Part shown: positions 9,802-19,170 of the stretch, one piece after another
Position numbering within the stretch: the stretch's first letter is position 1
Layout of the letters: each line of letters begins with the position of its first letter
DNA from: JARKPK01 sp964631235
GTDB lineage: Bacteria > Planctomycetota > Planctomycetia > Pirellulales > Thermoguttaceae
Reading direction: 5' to 3'
NCBI GenBank assembly: GCA_964631235.1
Contig: CAZVZX010000004.1
Coordinates: 114,646-178,645 of the forward strand
Length of the DNA: 64,000 nt
Notes under the pieces: model-generated
The model's database searches: none
What the model was told of the DNA's origin: nothing
The model's input: only the letters and a program-made list of their open reading frames with translations
Made by a program: the position numbers and the translations under genes

Positions 9802-10238
9802 TGCGATCCTCCCGAGTCGAAAACGGAAGTGAATTCCGGACAATCACCTCAACCAAAGCCGAGCTCGAGCAGGCTGCTTTTCAATCGCCAAATGCCGCCC
9901 CCTCGACCACGCTCCAGTAGTCTATCCTCCCGCAAGACCATTGACCAGCATGGCGTAAAGCGGCCGCCATCGAAACACACGCCGCCTGCCCGCGGCAACG
10001 GCTGAACCGCCCGTCGTTGTCTTCCGCAACATCCGCGCCGCTGTTCCCGAAGGCCCGGCCTTCGAGGCTCTGTCGCGGGGTCTACCAGACGGCGACCTTT
10101 TCTTCTGTCGGGCGATCGGGCACAATAACCGGACGACGACAGTACTCTCGTCGCCCTCCGAAAGGGGATCTATTTGCCGGGAATGCAGCCTGCTTTCCGG
10201 CTCAATAGATAATCGAACGCCTTGAAAGCCGATCGAAG
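9802..10238. other. intergenic region between divergent genes, no gene seen
   Basis: This 437 bp stretch separates the minus-strand VCBS gene from the plus-strand STN-like gene and must contain promoters for both. I could not identify convincing -35/-10 pairs or repeats. Confidence 0.45.
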
Positions 10239-11399
10239 ATGTTGACCATGATGCCACGGCAAATCAGGCTGTTTTTTTATCGCGCCGCCTGCATCGGCGC
10301 GGCGCTGGTGCTCGCGCCGGCCGACACGCGACCGGCCGATGACGCAGGACAACCGATCTCGTGGCACGAAGGGCCGGCCTTGCAGCGACAGCTTGCCCAA
10401 CCAGCCGATCTCGTTTGGTCGAATCAACCGGTGCGCGAAGGTTTGCGGCAGATCGCAAAGCTCCATCGGGTGGCCATTCTGCTCGATCGCCGCATCGATC
10501 CCGATCAGTCGGTTCGCCTTCGCGCCCGACAGCTTCCCATCGGCGAGTTGATCAAACAGATTGCGCAACAGTGCGGCGCCGAGACATCGCTGGTCGGCAG
10601 CGTTGTCTATGTCGGCCCGCCGGCGACTGCATCCAAACTCCGAACGTTGGCGGCAGTCCGGGCCGACGAGATGCTGAAGTTGCCCGACGACGTGCGCCGA
10701 CTTGCCTCGGCACACAAGCCGCTCGTTTGGCCCGAGCTGACCGAACCCCGCAAGTTGCTCGAACAGCTCGCGTCCGAGGTGCGCATGACATTAGCCGACC
10801 CGCAACTTGTGCCGCACGATCTTTGGGCGGGCGCAAGCCTCCCGTCATTGTGTTGGACAGACCGGATGACGTTGGTGCTGGCTCAGTTCGATCTAACCTT
10901 CGTCGTTCAGAACGGAACGATCCGATTCACACCGATTCCGGCGACGGTTGAACTCACCCGGAGTTATCCCGGTGGAAAACAGCCGAACGTGGCGGCTCAC
11001 CGGTTTGCTTCGTTGGCGCCTAAGGCGCAAGTCAAAGTGGTGGGCGACAAAGTGCTGGTCACCGGCTCTCTCGAAGATCACGACCGCATTAGCGGCAAAC
11101 ATGCTGAAACCGGTCCGAAGCCGCAGCCCGCAAACGATCCGTTGGCGGATCAGCGATACAACTTGAAAGTGGCCGAGCAGCCGGTTGGTCCGTTGCTCCG
11201 CGCATTGTGCGAGCACTTGAAGATGGAGTTGTCGCTGGACGAACGCGAATTGACCGCTGCCGGCATCGATTTGGGACGCCGCGTCTCATTCGAGGTCGAG
11301 CAGGCGACCATCGACGAATTGCTTTCGGCCATGCTTAAGCCGGTCGGGCTGACGCCGAATCGCAACGGCATGAAGCTCGAAGTCAAGCCGGCTAAGTAG
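10239..11399 (+). CDS. exported STN/secretin-N-like protein
   Basis: The 386-residue product begins with a signal-like segment (LFFYRAACIGAALVLAPADTRPADD). Two regions resemble the STN fold found at the N-terminus of secretins and TonB receptors: residues 60-110 (LVWSNQPVREGLRQIAKLHRVAILLDRRIDPDQ) and the last ~75 residues (LGRRVSFEVEQATIDELLSAML). The central part is unassigned. No beta-barrel or secretin core follows, so this is a stand-alone periplasmic or surface protein. It ends 126 bp before the convergent cheY gene. The ribosome site is weak; ATG codons at 10248 and 10251 are alternative starts. The function is unknown. Confidence 0.65.
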   Translation: MLTMMPRQIRLFFYRAACIGAALVLAPADTRPADDAGQPISWHEGPALQRQLAQPADLVWSNQPVREGLRQIAKLHRVAILLDRRIDPDQSVRLRARQLPIGELIKQIAQQCGAETSLVGSVVYVGPPATASKLRTLAAVRADEMLKLPDDVRRLASAHKPLVWPELTEPRKLLEQLASEVRMTLADPQLVPHDLWAGASLPSLCWTDRMTLVLAQFDLTFVVQNGTIRFTPIPATVELTRSYPGGKQPNVAAHRFASLAPKAQVKVVGDKVLVTGSLEDHDRISGKHAETGPKPQPANDPLADQRYNLKVAEQPVGPLLRALCEHLKMELSLDERELTAAGIDLGRRVSFEVEQATIDELLSAMLKPVGLTPNRNGMKLEVKPAK

Positions 11400-11525
11400 G
11401 CCTCAGCCGAAGGCCGATCATATCGGACATCGTCGCGGTTGACCGCAACTGCCTCCGATCGATCGCGCGCAGCGCCGAGTACCGCCGCCGCCGGTCGGTG
11501 CGGCCCGAACGCTTTTCCACGCCGC

Positions 11526-11888
11526 TCAGCAGCCGTGCTTCGTCAGCTTCTCGCGGAGCGTATCGGCGGTAAACGGTTTGACCAGGTAATCGCTTACGCC
11601 GGCTTGAATCGCCTGCATCACGCGGCTCTTTTCAGCCTCGGTCGTGATCATGATGATCGGCACCTTGGCGTCTTGTGCGCGGATCTCTTGGATCACTTCC
11701 AGGCCGGTCTTTCCCGGCATATTCCAGTCGGTCAGCACCATATCGAACTGGCCCGGCTTGAACAAAGCGACTGCTTCCATTCCATCAGCCGCCTCTGTCG
11801 CCTCGGTCACACCAACCGCTTGGAGCGATCGGAGAATGATCTTGCGCATCGTGCTCGAATCGTCAGCGACAAGAACGCGTGCGGACAT
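11526..11888 (-). CDS. cheY: CheY-type single-domain response regulator
   Basis: This 120-residue receiver domain has no output domain. Key residues are present: acidic pair D9 and D10, phospho-acceptor D54 in VLTDWNMPG, T82/T83 in MITTEAE and K104 in VKPF. TDWNMPG and the TTEAE segment are close to classical chemotaxis CheY. It would take phosphate from the CheA encoded at 14428. The start at 11888 has a GGAAGGA site. It is transcribed away from the plus-strand cheW-cheY cluster across an 882 bp gap. The motor or effector it binds is not in the window. Confidence 0.9.
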   Translation of the reverse strand: MSARVLVADDSSTMRKIILRSLQAVGVTEATEAADGMEAVALFKPGQFDMVLTDWNMPGKTGLEVIQEIRAQDAKVPIIMITTEAEKSRVMQAIQAGVSDYLVKPFTADTLREKLTKHGC

Positions 11889-12044
11889 GCTCTAGTCCTT
11901 CCGAAAATCAAAAACCTCAGTTCACTCAACCAATGCGGCGACTCTGCCTGCCGAGGCGGGCCGACGCCGAGAAAAAAGCTTTTATCCGACCGACCGTCGC
12001 TCCCGAATGGAAGCGGCGGGCTGCCGCAACCGTGGCCCTTTAGT

Positions 12045-12144
12045 CGTACCACTAAATTGCGGAAACGAACGCTGGCGCCGCGATGCGGCGCGCTTGCGTG
12101 CAGTCCCCGTTTGAACCGCTTTCCGCATTTCGTGGTTTCATCTA
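12045..12144 (+). repeat. dispersed intergenic repeat, copy B
   Basis: The order is CCACTAAATTGCGGAA, a GC-rich middle with an inverted repeat (GGCGCCGCGATGCGGCGCGC), CCCCGTTTGAACCGCTTTCC and CGTGGTTTCATCTAA. The tail matches copies F and G almost base for base. Confidence 0.65.
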
Positions 12145-12623
12145 ATCTTCGCAAAAAAGCATTGCGTTCCTCTGCCGCACACTCGACGGCTGAACGCATC
12201 GCTTGGTTCTGCGAAAATCGATAAGATCGCGCGGCCTCGGCAGCCGAGCTCCGCGGAAATCAAGAAAGAATAGCTTGCGGAAGCCCGCGGTCAAGCAAAC
12301 CCGCTCATCGTGCAAAAGGCAGACGGCCGCCCTCCGCCATCCGACAACATGCGTCCCCGTACGACACCGATAAACGTCGATCGCTCAGTCCGACCTGCCC
12401 CGGAAATCCGCGCGAACTGCTTCTGTAAGACGACCAAGTTGGTTCGCGCCGACGGCTCTCGGAAGAAACGTCTTTCGCCCACGGACCGTCTCGGCCAGTA
12501 AAACGCGCACGGCCGAGGCACGCCGAGTATTCGGCCATTCCCGCCGAATCGATTGATACGAACGTAACGAATTCACCGCCGAAAAATAGGACTGCCCCCC
12601 GCGCGGGATGGCAAGCGACATTT

Positions 12624-12651
12624 TTGCATTGTCGCAGTTGCAACCTATAGT
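12624..12651 (+). promoter_or_regulatory. candidate sigma-70 promoter of the che cluster
   Basis: TTGCAT at 12624-12629 and TATAGT at 12646-12651 are separated by 16 bases and lie about 120 bases before cheW. They match 4 of 6 and 5 of 6 consensus positions. This is a prediction from sequence only. Confidence 0.4.
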
Positions 12652-12770
12652 TTTCAGGCAACGCGCGGTGCCCGACGGCGGGCAACGTGTCGCGTCGGCC
12701 GACGAGCGAGCGGCGCAAGCCGCCGACGAAACCGTCAATTCCATTCACTGTTGCTTGAAGGAGCACACAC

Positions 12771-13265
12771 TTGGCTACCACTCTCGAATCCCCGAACAAG
12801 ACGCATCTGGCTGAAACCGCCAGCACCATGCAACTGGTCAGCTTCCGCTTGGCGCAGGAAGAGTACGGCATCGAGATCACCAAGGTTCAAGAGATCATCT
12901 TGATGGGCGAGATCACCCGTGTGCCGCAAACACCGCCGTACATCAAGGGCCTGATCAACCTTCGAAGCACGGTCATTCCGATTGTTGATCTTCGCCTGCG
13001 ATTCGGGCTGCCGTCGCAAGACCCGACCGACGACACGCGAATCATGGTCGTCAATGTCGGCGGAAAGACGATCGGCATTATCGTCGATGCCGTAAGCGAA
13101 GTGCTTCGCGTATCGCAAGATCAGATCGCTCCGCCGCCGGCGACGGTTTCCGGCTTGGGACGCGACTACCTGACCGGCTTGGTCAAGTTGGAGAACCGCC
13201 TCCTGATCCTGCTCCACATCGATCGGTTGTTCAGCGAGGAAGATGTTGCCGCCGCAATGGCCTAA
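12771..13265 (+). CDS. cheW: chemotaxis coupling protein CheW
   Basis: The 164-residue protein links CheA to receptors. It consists of one CheW domain preceded by ~18 polar residues. Recognisable segments are LVSFRLAQEEYGIEITKVQEI, TRVPQTPPYIKGLINLR, STVIPIVDLRLRFG and ENRLLILLHIDRLFS. The start is TTG at 12771, with AAGGAG 8 bases upstream and no better ATG. It is the first gene of the plus-strand che cluster, 217 bp before cheR. No methyl-accepting receptor is encoded nearby, so its partner receptors must lie elsewhere. Confidence 0.93.
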   Translation: MATTLESPNKTHLAETASTMQLVSFRLAQEEYGIEITKVQEIILMGEITRVPQTPPYIKGLINLRSTVIPIVDLRLRFGLPSQDPTDDTRIMVVNVGGKTIGIIVDAVSEVLRVSQDQIAPPPATVSGLGRDYLTGLVKLENRLLILLHIDRLFSEEDVAAAMA

Positions 13266-13482
13266 GCAAGATACAAGATAACGGAATAGCAATAGCCGAA
13301 TCGGCGAAGACGCCCATTGCGTGCCGCCGGCCGCTTCCGCCCAAGAGCGAGGTCGGTTGAGCGAGCGGCAGTAAGCAAGCGTCGGCCGCCCAACCGCTTC
13401 GGTGTTGTGCCGCGTTGCCGGCATCGCCCTTTGCCCGCGAGCCGACAACGCCGTTGCGATCCGCTTTACGAAAGTCCGAACG

Positions 13483-14355
13483 ATGCCCTCGATACCCGAA
13501 ATGCCCCTGCCGATTACGCCGATCTCGGGCCTGACTCAGGTTACCGATGACGAGCTGAACAAGTTCGCCGAGTTGATCTACACGCGCACCGGCATTCGCG
13601 TTTCGCCGCAAAAAAAGATGCTTCTGTCGAACCGTTTGCGCCGGCGTCTGCGGCAAACGGGAATCGCCAGTTTCTCCGAGTACTACAACCATCTGCGAAA
13701 GCTGCCCTCGAACGACGCCGAATGGGATGCGTTTCTGCAAGAGATCACCACGCACGAAACGTATCTGTTTCGCGACGAGGCGCAATGGGCTTGGTTCCGT
13801 GAATCGTATTTGTCGGATTGCGCGGCACGGGCGGCGCAAACCAAGCGGATGTCGCTCCGCATCTGGTCGGCCGCGTGCAGCACGGGCGACGAGCCGTTTA
13901 CCATCGCGGCGTGCCTTGCCGCCGAACTGCCGAATGTCAGCCAATGGCGCATTCGCATCCTCGGAACCGACATCGGCGTCGGCGCCCTGGAACAAGCGAA
14001 GGCCGCTGTCTTCGGTCAGCGCGCCATGCGGTTGGTTCCCGAAGACCTTCGCACGCGCTTCTTCACCAAGGCGAAAGAAGGCGAGATTTGGCAAGCGAAG
14101 CCGATTCTCAGCCAAATGATCGTCTTCCGGCAGCACAACCTGCTCGAACCGCTTCGTGAAGAGCCGTTCGACTTGGTCTTCCTGAAGAATGTGTTGATCT
14201 ACTTCGACGCCGAATCGAAGCGGGCCGTGCTCAATCACGTGCGCGCGGCGATCACTCCCGGAGGATTGCTCGTGGCCGGTGCGGCGGAAGGAGTCGGCGA
14301 CTATTTGAAAGACTTTACCCGCCTGCAACCCTGGCTCTACCGAAAACCCGCCTGA
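13483..14355 (+). CDS. cheR: chemotaxis protein methyltransferase CheR
   Basis: The 290-residue product methylates glutamates of chemoreceptors using SAM. An N-terminal helical domain (DELNKFAELIYTRTGIRVSPQK ... LRRRLRQTG) is followed by the methyltransferase domain with IWSAACSTGDEPFTIA (SAM loop), ILGTDIGVGAL (acidic strand end) and DLVFLKNVLIYFD. These match CheR. An upstream in-frame start at 13402 would add 27 residues that look non-coding, so ATG 13483 was chosen; ATG 13501 is also possible. It lies 72 bp before cheA in the same direction. No cheB methylesterase is present in the cluster. Confidence 0.92.
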   Translation: MPSIPEMPLPITPISGLTQVTDDELNKFAELIYTRTGIRVSPQKKMLLSNRLRRRLRQTGIASFSEYYNHLRKLPSNDAEWDAFLQEITTHETYLFRDEAQWAWFRESYLSDCAARAAQTKRMSLRIWSAACSTGDEPFTIAACLAAELPNVSQWRIRILGTDIGVGALEQAKAAVFGQRAMRLVPEDLRTRFFTKAKEGEIWQAKPILSQMIVFRQHNLLEPLREEPFDLVFLKNVLIYFDAESKRAVLNHVRAAITPGGLLVAGAAEGVGDYLKDFTRLQPWLYRKPA

Positions 14356-14427
14356 TTCATCCCCCAACTTCAATCGCCCGCGGCCGACGCCGCACGGCGA
14401 TGTTCCCACCTGCCCCTAAGAACACCT

Positions 14428-17400
14428 ATGGCCGACACACCTGCCGTTCGCGACGAATTCTTCGAAGCGATGCTCGGCGATTTTCTCGACGAGTCGGGCC
14501 AATTGCTCGATCGCCTGAACAGCAATCTGCTTCAACTCGACGAATGGATCCGACAGCTCGGCGACGAGCACCAGGAACCATGCGATCCGGAACTGCTCAA
14601 CGAGATGTTCCGTGCCGCTCATAGCCTCAAGGGCCTGTCGGCCATGCTCGGCTTGAGCGATATCAACACGCTCACGCATAAGATCGAGAACGTCTTTGAC
14701 GCCGCTCGAAAGCACGAACTGGTGCTCAATGCCTCCGTTGTCGAGTTGGTGTTTCAATCCGTCGATCGTCTGGTGGGGATGGTCGAACAGTTGAAAGACC
14801 CCGACGCCCCGCCGATCGACTGCACCGACGTGGTGGCTCAAATCCAAGAGGTGCTTCGCAAATCGAACTGCGAACGCAAAACGACCACTCAGGCCGATGC
14901 CGAACGCGCGCTGGCCGATTTGGCGGCCGAGACGGCTCCGGCATTGAGTGACGTTTCCGCACCGTGCAACAATTTGCCGCCATGCGACGCTCCACCGCCG
15001 ACAGCGGTGATCACGACCGATGCGCCGCCGCAGGCTGCCGCACCGCCCCCCGAAACCACCACTCAGGCCTCCGGCGACGACTCCGTTGATCCGTTTGCCG
15101 ACCTGAGCGACGACCTCGAAGCCGGATCGAAATACCTCTCGCTCTTCGCCGACGAGGCAACCGCATCGCTCGATGAACTGACTGAGATCCTCTTGGCAGC
15201 CGAAGGCGGACAAACACAGTCGGTCGAACAGCTCATGTGCGTCTCGCACCGCATCAAGGGCGCGGCGGCTTCCGTCGGGCTGATTCGCGGGGCCAAACTG
15301 GCGCACTTGATGGAAGACGCCATGCAAGAGCTGCTCGACACCGGCCGGCCGATCACCCAGCCGTTGGCCGACGCTCTGCTGCAATGCGTTGACGGGCTCC
15401 GCGGATATGTCGCCGGCTTGAAAAACGGGGTGTCATCCACCGAAAGCTTCCCCAAACTCGGTGCCGAACTGTTGCGGGCGATGAAGGCTGCCGACAGCGT
15501 CGCCCCGGAGGAACCATCCGGCTCGCAAACACCAGCGAGCAACGCCGCAGGCTGCGAACCCGATTCCTCCGCCTCGCCGGCCCGCGAGACACCTTCTACC
15601 GACACTTGGCGAGAGGCGGTCCTCGCGGCGACAAAAGACATCGAGCGCACGCTGATCGGCCGGGCGACCTTCCAGCCGGGCCTGGCGTTGGTCGGCCTAA
15701 AGGCCCGACTGGTGTACGAAAAACTCGCCGGCTTGGGCGAGGTCGTCCAGTTCAGCCCAAGCATCGACACCGTCGATGACATGGAGACGATCGACGAAGT
15801 GCGATTCGCCGTCACGACAGACTATTCACCGGACGAAGTGCTGCGCCGATCGCAAGTCGCCGGACTGTGCGAGTTTCACGTCGCGCCGCTCAAGCTCGAA
15901 CGATCGGCGGACGCTCCCTCGCCGACCGCCGCCAAACAGGCTGTTGCCTCGGCCGACGCCGCGAGTGCGCAGGCCGCAGCCTGTTCCGAGCAGCCGCGGC
16001 CGACCGCCGCCAAGCCGCCCCACCCAACCTCCGCCAAGAACAATGGGCCCCAATCAGACGCCGATGACCAAACGGCCGGCAAGGCGAGGGCGGCCGAAGC
16101 CAAACCGAACGAAACACTGCGCGTCGATATCGAGCGACTCGATCAGCTGATGAACCTCACCGGCCAGTTGGTCATCAGCAAGGCGCGATTCGCCAAAATC
16201 GCCGAACAATTGCGCATTGCAACGACCAGCCGCCGAACCGAGCGTTCGCTGGCAAGTCTCTCCGATCTTTTGCAACGCGTTTCCTCGAACGGCAACGCGG
16301 GCGGCAACGGCGATGCGCAGCAGGCCCTCTCGGCTTTGGCGCGCCGTGCCGAGCAAGAGCTCGACGCATTGCGCGAAGACCTCGACGTATTGAGCCAAAT
16401 CCGCCCGACGATCAACAACCTTTTCGAAACGATCCATCAGCTCGATCGCGTAACCGACGCTTTGCAGCAAAGCGTGATGGATACGCGCATGCTGCCGATC
16501 GGACCGTTGTTCAGCCGGTTCAAACGGGTGGTGCGCGACATCTCCCGCGGCAACGGCAAACTGATCAATTTGGTGATCAACGGCGAAAAAACCGAGCTCG
16601 ATAAGCGGATGATCGACGAGCTGAGCGATCCGTTGATCCACATGGTGCGCAATGCCGCCGACCACGGCATCGAGCTTCCCGACGTGCGCGAGGCCGCCGG
16701 CAAACCGCGGCAGGGGACGATCACCCTCGACGCATTCCACCGCGGCAATACAATCGTCATTCGCGTCAGCGACGACGGCAAAGGATTGGATGTCGAACGA
16801 ATCCGTTCCAAAGCCATCGAGAAGGGCTTAATCAGCGCCGCCGATGCCGAAAAACTCTCGCGCCGCGAGGTCTTCCAACTGATCTGGGAACCGGGGCTGA
16901 GCACCGCCGAGAAGGTTACCGACATCTCCGGTCGCGGCATGGGAATGGACATCGTCCGTTCGAAGATCGAAGAACTCAACGGCACGATCGAGCTCGATAG
17001 CGAGCCGGGCCGCGGCACGCAAGTTACCATCAAGCTCCCGCTCACCTTGGCCATCTTGCCCAGTCTCATGGTCATGATCGACGGCGACGTGTTCGCCATG
17101 CCGATCGAAGGCGTGCAGGAAATCGTGCGTGCCACGCAGAACGAGCTGTTCACGATTCAGCAATCGCGCGTCGCGCGCGTTCGCGGCCGCGTGATCGGCG
17201 TGGTCGATTTGGGCGAGGTATTCACTTGGGCGCAAGGCCGCGGCGATCGTGGTGCCGCAGAAGAGGTAACGCTGGTCGTCGTCGGCGAGCGCGGGCGCGA
17301 AGTCGGTTTGATCGTCGATCACGTGATCGGCGAGGAAGACATCGTGATCAAATCCATGGCCGAGAATTATCGCAATGTGGCCGGCATCGCCGGGGCCAGC

Positions 17401-17493
17401 ATCTTGGGCGATGGCCGCGTATCGTTGATCCTCGACCTATCGACACTGATTGATATGGCCGCAAAACGAGGCGTACGATCGAATTCGGTCTGA
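14428..17493 (+). CDS. cheA: chemotaxis sensor kinase CheA with two HPt domains
   Basis: This 1021-residue histidine kinase is larger than the usual 650-750. An N-terminal HPt domain has the phospho-accepting H65 in AAHSLKGLSAMLG. A Pro/Ala-rich linker leads to a second HPt domain with H274 in VSHRIKGAAASVG. A third region at about 385-490 (TLIGRATFQPGLALVGLKARL ... CEFHVAPLKLE) resembles the CheA regulator-binding P2-type domain. A second low-complexity linker precedes the dimerisation domain from about residue 562 (LRVDIERLDQLMNLTGQLVI). The ATPase follows with N742 in MVRNAADHGIE, DDGKGLD near 782 and GRGMGMDIV near 835, and a C-terminal CheW-like domain runs from about 875. Two phosphorylation sites and two CheY genes suggest branched phosphoflow, which is inference. 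Confidence 0.94.
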   Translation: MADTPAVRDEFFEAMLGDFLDESGQLLDRLNSNLLQLDEWIRQLGDEHQEPCDPELLNEMFRAAHSLKGLSAMLGLSDINTLTHKIENVFDAARKHELVLNASVVELVFQSVDRLVGMVEQLKDPDAPPIDCTDVVAQIQEVLRKSNCERKTTTQADAERALADLAAETAPALSDVSAPCNNLPPCDAPPPTAVITTDAPPQAAAPPPETTTQASGDDSVDPFADLSDDLEAGSKYLSLFADEATASLDELTEILLAAEGGQTQSVEQLMCVSHRIKGAAASVGLIRGAKLAHLMEDAMQELLDTGRPITQPLADALLQCVDGLRGYVAGLKNGVSSTESFPKLGAELLRAMKAADSVAPEEPSGSQTPASNAAGCEPDSSASPARETPSTDTWREAVLAATKDIERTLIGRATFQPGLALVGLKARLVYEKLAGLGEVVQFSPSIDTVDDMETIDEVRFAVTTDYSPDEVLRRSQVAGLCEFHVAPLKLERSADAPSPTAAKQAVASADAASAQAAACSEQPRPTAAKPPHPTSAKNNGPQSDADDQTAGKARAAEAKPNETLRVDIERLDQLMNLTGQLVISKARFAKIAEQLRIATTSRRTERSLASLSDLLQRVSSNGNAGGNGDAQQALSALARRAEQELDALREDLDVLSQIRPTINNLFETIHQLDRVTDALQQSVMDTRMLPIGPLFSRFKRVVRDISRGNGKLINLVINGEKTELDKRMIDELSDPLIHMVRNAADHGIELPDVREAAGKPRQGTITLDAFHRGNTIVIRVSDDGKGLDVERIRSKAIEKGLISAADAEKLSRREVFQLIWEPGLSTAEKVTDISGRGMGMDIVRSKIEELNGTIELDSEPGRGTQVTIKLPLTLAILPSLMVMIDGDVFAMPIEGVQEIVRATQNELFTIQQSRVARVRGRVIGVVDLGEVFTWAQGRGDRGAAEEVTLVVVGERGREVGLIVDHVIGEEDIVIKSMAENYRNVAGIAGASILGDGRVSLILDLSTLIDMAAKRGVRSNSV

Positions 17494-17565
17494 ATGCCGA
17501 TCGAGGCGGTCGGCGAATGCCGCTAGGCCTCGTCGCGATCGGGCCACCGAGAAAGGAAGAGAAGC

Positions 17566-18171
17566 ATGCCTGCAAAGCTTGACAAGACGACTGAATTGGA
17601 ACTTCTCAATCAGTTGTTCAGTTGCGCCACTCACGACGCCTCGGCCGCCATGTGTCGCTGGACCGACGGCCTCATCCGGCTCGCGCTCGACGAGGTGCGG
17701 GAAATTCCCTTGCCCGAGGTCTGCTGCGAGCTGAATGTCGGCGACGATTTGCTGACCATGGTCGTTCTCGAGCTGTTCGGCGAGTTGTCCGGCGCAATGA
17801 TTCTCGCCTTCGACGAAGTCAACGGCCGCCAACTGGCCGCTGCGTTGCTCAATCGCAAGGTCGATCCCGATCAACCGTGGAGCGACCTGGAGAAATCGGC
17901 CCTCACCGAAACAGGCAACATTCTCGGCTGCGCCTACATGAACGCCTTGTCGCGTTTGATCGACCGCGAGTTGGTGCCGTCGCCGCCATATTTCGTCCAA
18001 GACTACGGCGCCAGCGTCCTCCAACAGGCGATTCTCGCGCAAATCGACTCGGGCGACGATGTGCTGGTGTGCCGCACCCGTTTCGAACGGCAAGGCGAAA
18101 ACCTGAATTGGCATGTGATTTTCGTTCCCTCGAACCGCCTACGAACCGCGTTGGAAGGGGCATTGAGATAA
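17566..18171 (+). CDS. cheC: CheC-type CheY-P phosphatase
   Basis: The 201-residue protein belongs to the CheC/CheX/FliY family that removes phosphate from CheY-P and binds CheD. The second catalytic signature is intact: ExxN in TETGN, followed about 22 residues later by a proline in VPSPP. The corresponding first signature is degenerate (LFSCATHDASAAMCRW, with no ExxN), so only one active centre is expected. The start at 17566 has an AAGGAAGAG site. It lies 73 bp after cheA. The next gene is cheD, its known partner, but 384 bp with a repeat copy separate the two. Confidence 0.88.
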   Translation: MPAKLDKTTELELLNQLFSCATHDASAAMCRWTDGLIRLALDEVREIPLPEVCCELNVGDDLLTMVVLELFGELSGAMILAFDEVNGRQLAAALLNRKVDPDQPWSDLEKSALTETGNILGCAYMNALSRLIDRELVPSPPYFVQDYGASVLQQAILAQIDSGDDVLVCRTRFERQGENLNWHVIFVPSNRLRTALEGALR

Positions 18172-18555
18172 CTTCGCGGGCGATGGAATCCGCGCCAAAC
18201 GGACCACTAAACTAAATGAAACCGCGGAAGGCAGAAAGCGATTCAAATCGCATCCCTACGCAATGGGCCGCTTCGCTGCGCCGGCAGTCGCTTCCGAAAT
18301 TGTGTGGAACAATTTAGTGAGCAACAAATGCGATTCGAGCGGCCCGCGCCGCGGAAAGCACCCCCAGATTTCCGTGACTTTACCCGGATTGATGTATGAA
18401 CGCACGCGACGATTTCCCGAAGGAAACCGCTAAACACGATCAACGGTTCGCACGGGAATAACCCGTCGGTCGGCCGCTCGGTTGTGCTTGCGGCCGACCT
18501 CAATGGACCGAACCGGTTTCGGACCAACGTCGCGACAGAGGAAGGACAAAACGGT
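18172..18555. other. intergenic region inside the che cluster with repeat copy C
   Basis: The gap of 384 bp between cheC and cheD contains one copy of the dispersed repeat in reverse orientation (18212-18317). cheD may therefore need its own promoter. I see no gene. Confidence 0.5.
18212..18317 (-). repeat. dispersed intergenic repeat, copy C
   Basis: Read on the minus strand it runs CTAAATTGTTCCACACAATT, CGGAAGCGACTGCCGGCGCA, GCGAAGCGGCCC, ATTTGAATCGCTTTCTGCC and CGCGGTTTCATTTAG. It aligns with copy D over its whole length. Its two ends (CTAAAT and ATTTAG) form a short terminal inverted repeat. Confidence 0.7.
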
Positions 18556-19044
18556 ATGACCCTCGCTGCGGTATCGATCCCGACGCAGACCACAGTCGGC
18601 ATGGGGCAAATCGCGGTCGGCACGAAGGACGATCGGCTGAATGCCGTCCTCGGTTCCTGCGTGGGCGTGGTTCTTTTCCATCCGCGACTGCATGCGGCCG
18701 CGCTGGCCCATGTCGTTCTGCCCGCCTCGAACGGTCGCGACGGCGCGCCGGGCAAATTCGCCGACACGGCCATCGCCGCCATGATCAGCGAGTTGGCACG
18801 GCTGGGAATCAACCGCGCCGGATTGACGGCAAAGCTGACCGGCGGCGCTTGCATGTTCGGTGCCGGCGGCCCGATGCAAATCGGCGACGCCAACATTGCG
18901 GCCGCGCGAGAAGCCCTGGCCGCGGCCGGCATTCCGATCGTCGCTCAGGATGTCGGCGGGCGAGTGGGACGCCGAATCACCGTAACCTGTACCGATGGCC
19001 GAGTAACCATCGAATGCGTCAATCAACCATCCCGAACCATCTAA
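18556..19044 (+). CDS. cheD: chemoreceptor glutamine deamidase CheD
   Basis: The 162-residue protein deamidates receptor glutamines and interacts with CheC. The catalytic cysteine C35 lies in LGSCVGVVL, the histidine H52 in AHVVLP, and the KLTGGACMF segment supplies the conserved threonine region. The ATG at 18556 was chosen over an upstream in-frame codon at 18484 because AGGAAGGA lies upstream and family members start close to this point. It is followed after 126 bp by a second cheY. With CheC it forms the Bacillus/Thermotoga-type adaptation module, here without CheB. Confidence 0.92.
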   Translation: MTLAAVSIPTQTTVGMGQIAVGTKDDRLNAVLGSCVGVVLFHPRLHAAALAHVVLPASNGRDGAPGKFADTAIAAMISELARLGINRAGLTAKLTGGACMFGAGGPMQIGDANIAAAREALAAAGIPIVAQDVGGRVGRRITVTCTDGRVTIECVNQPSRTI

Positions 19045-19170
19045 CCCCCCCCATTCGCAATCGAAGCGAGTACCATCCGCCGGCGGCCGCCTTCGGCACG
19101 ATCGACTGGCAGTTTGCCGCGACGCCCAGTTGCCGCCGCATCGTGAGACTTCGGGTCAAAAGGATCGACC

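Larger units (their letters stand above)
11889..12770. other. long divergent intergenic region upstream of the che cluster
   Basis: The 882 bp between cheY (minus) and cheW (plus) holds one copy of the dispersed repeat (12045-12144) and a candidate promoter for the plus-strand cluster (12624-12651). The open frames here are compositionally non-coding. Confidence 0.5.
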
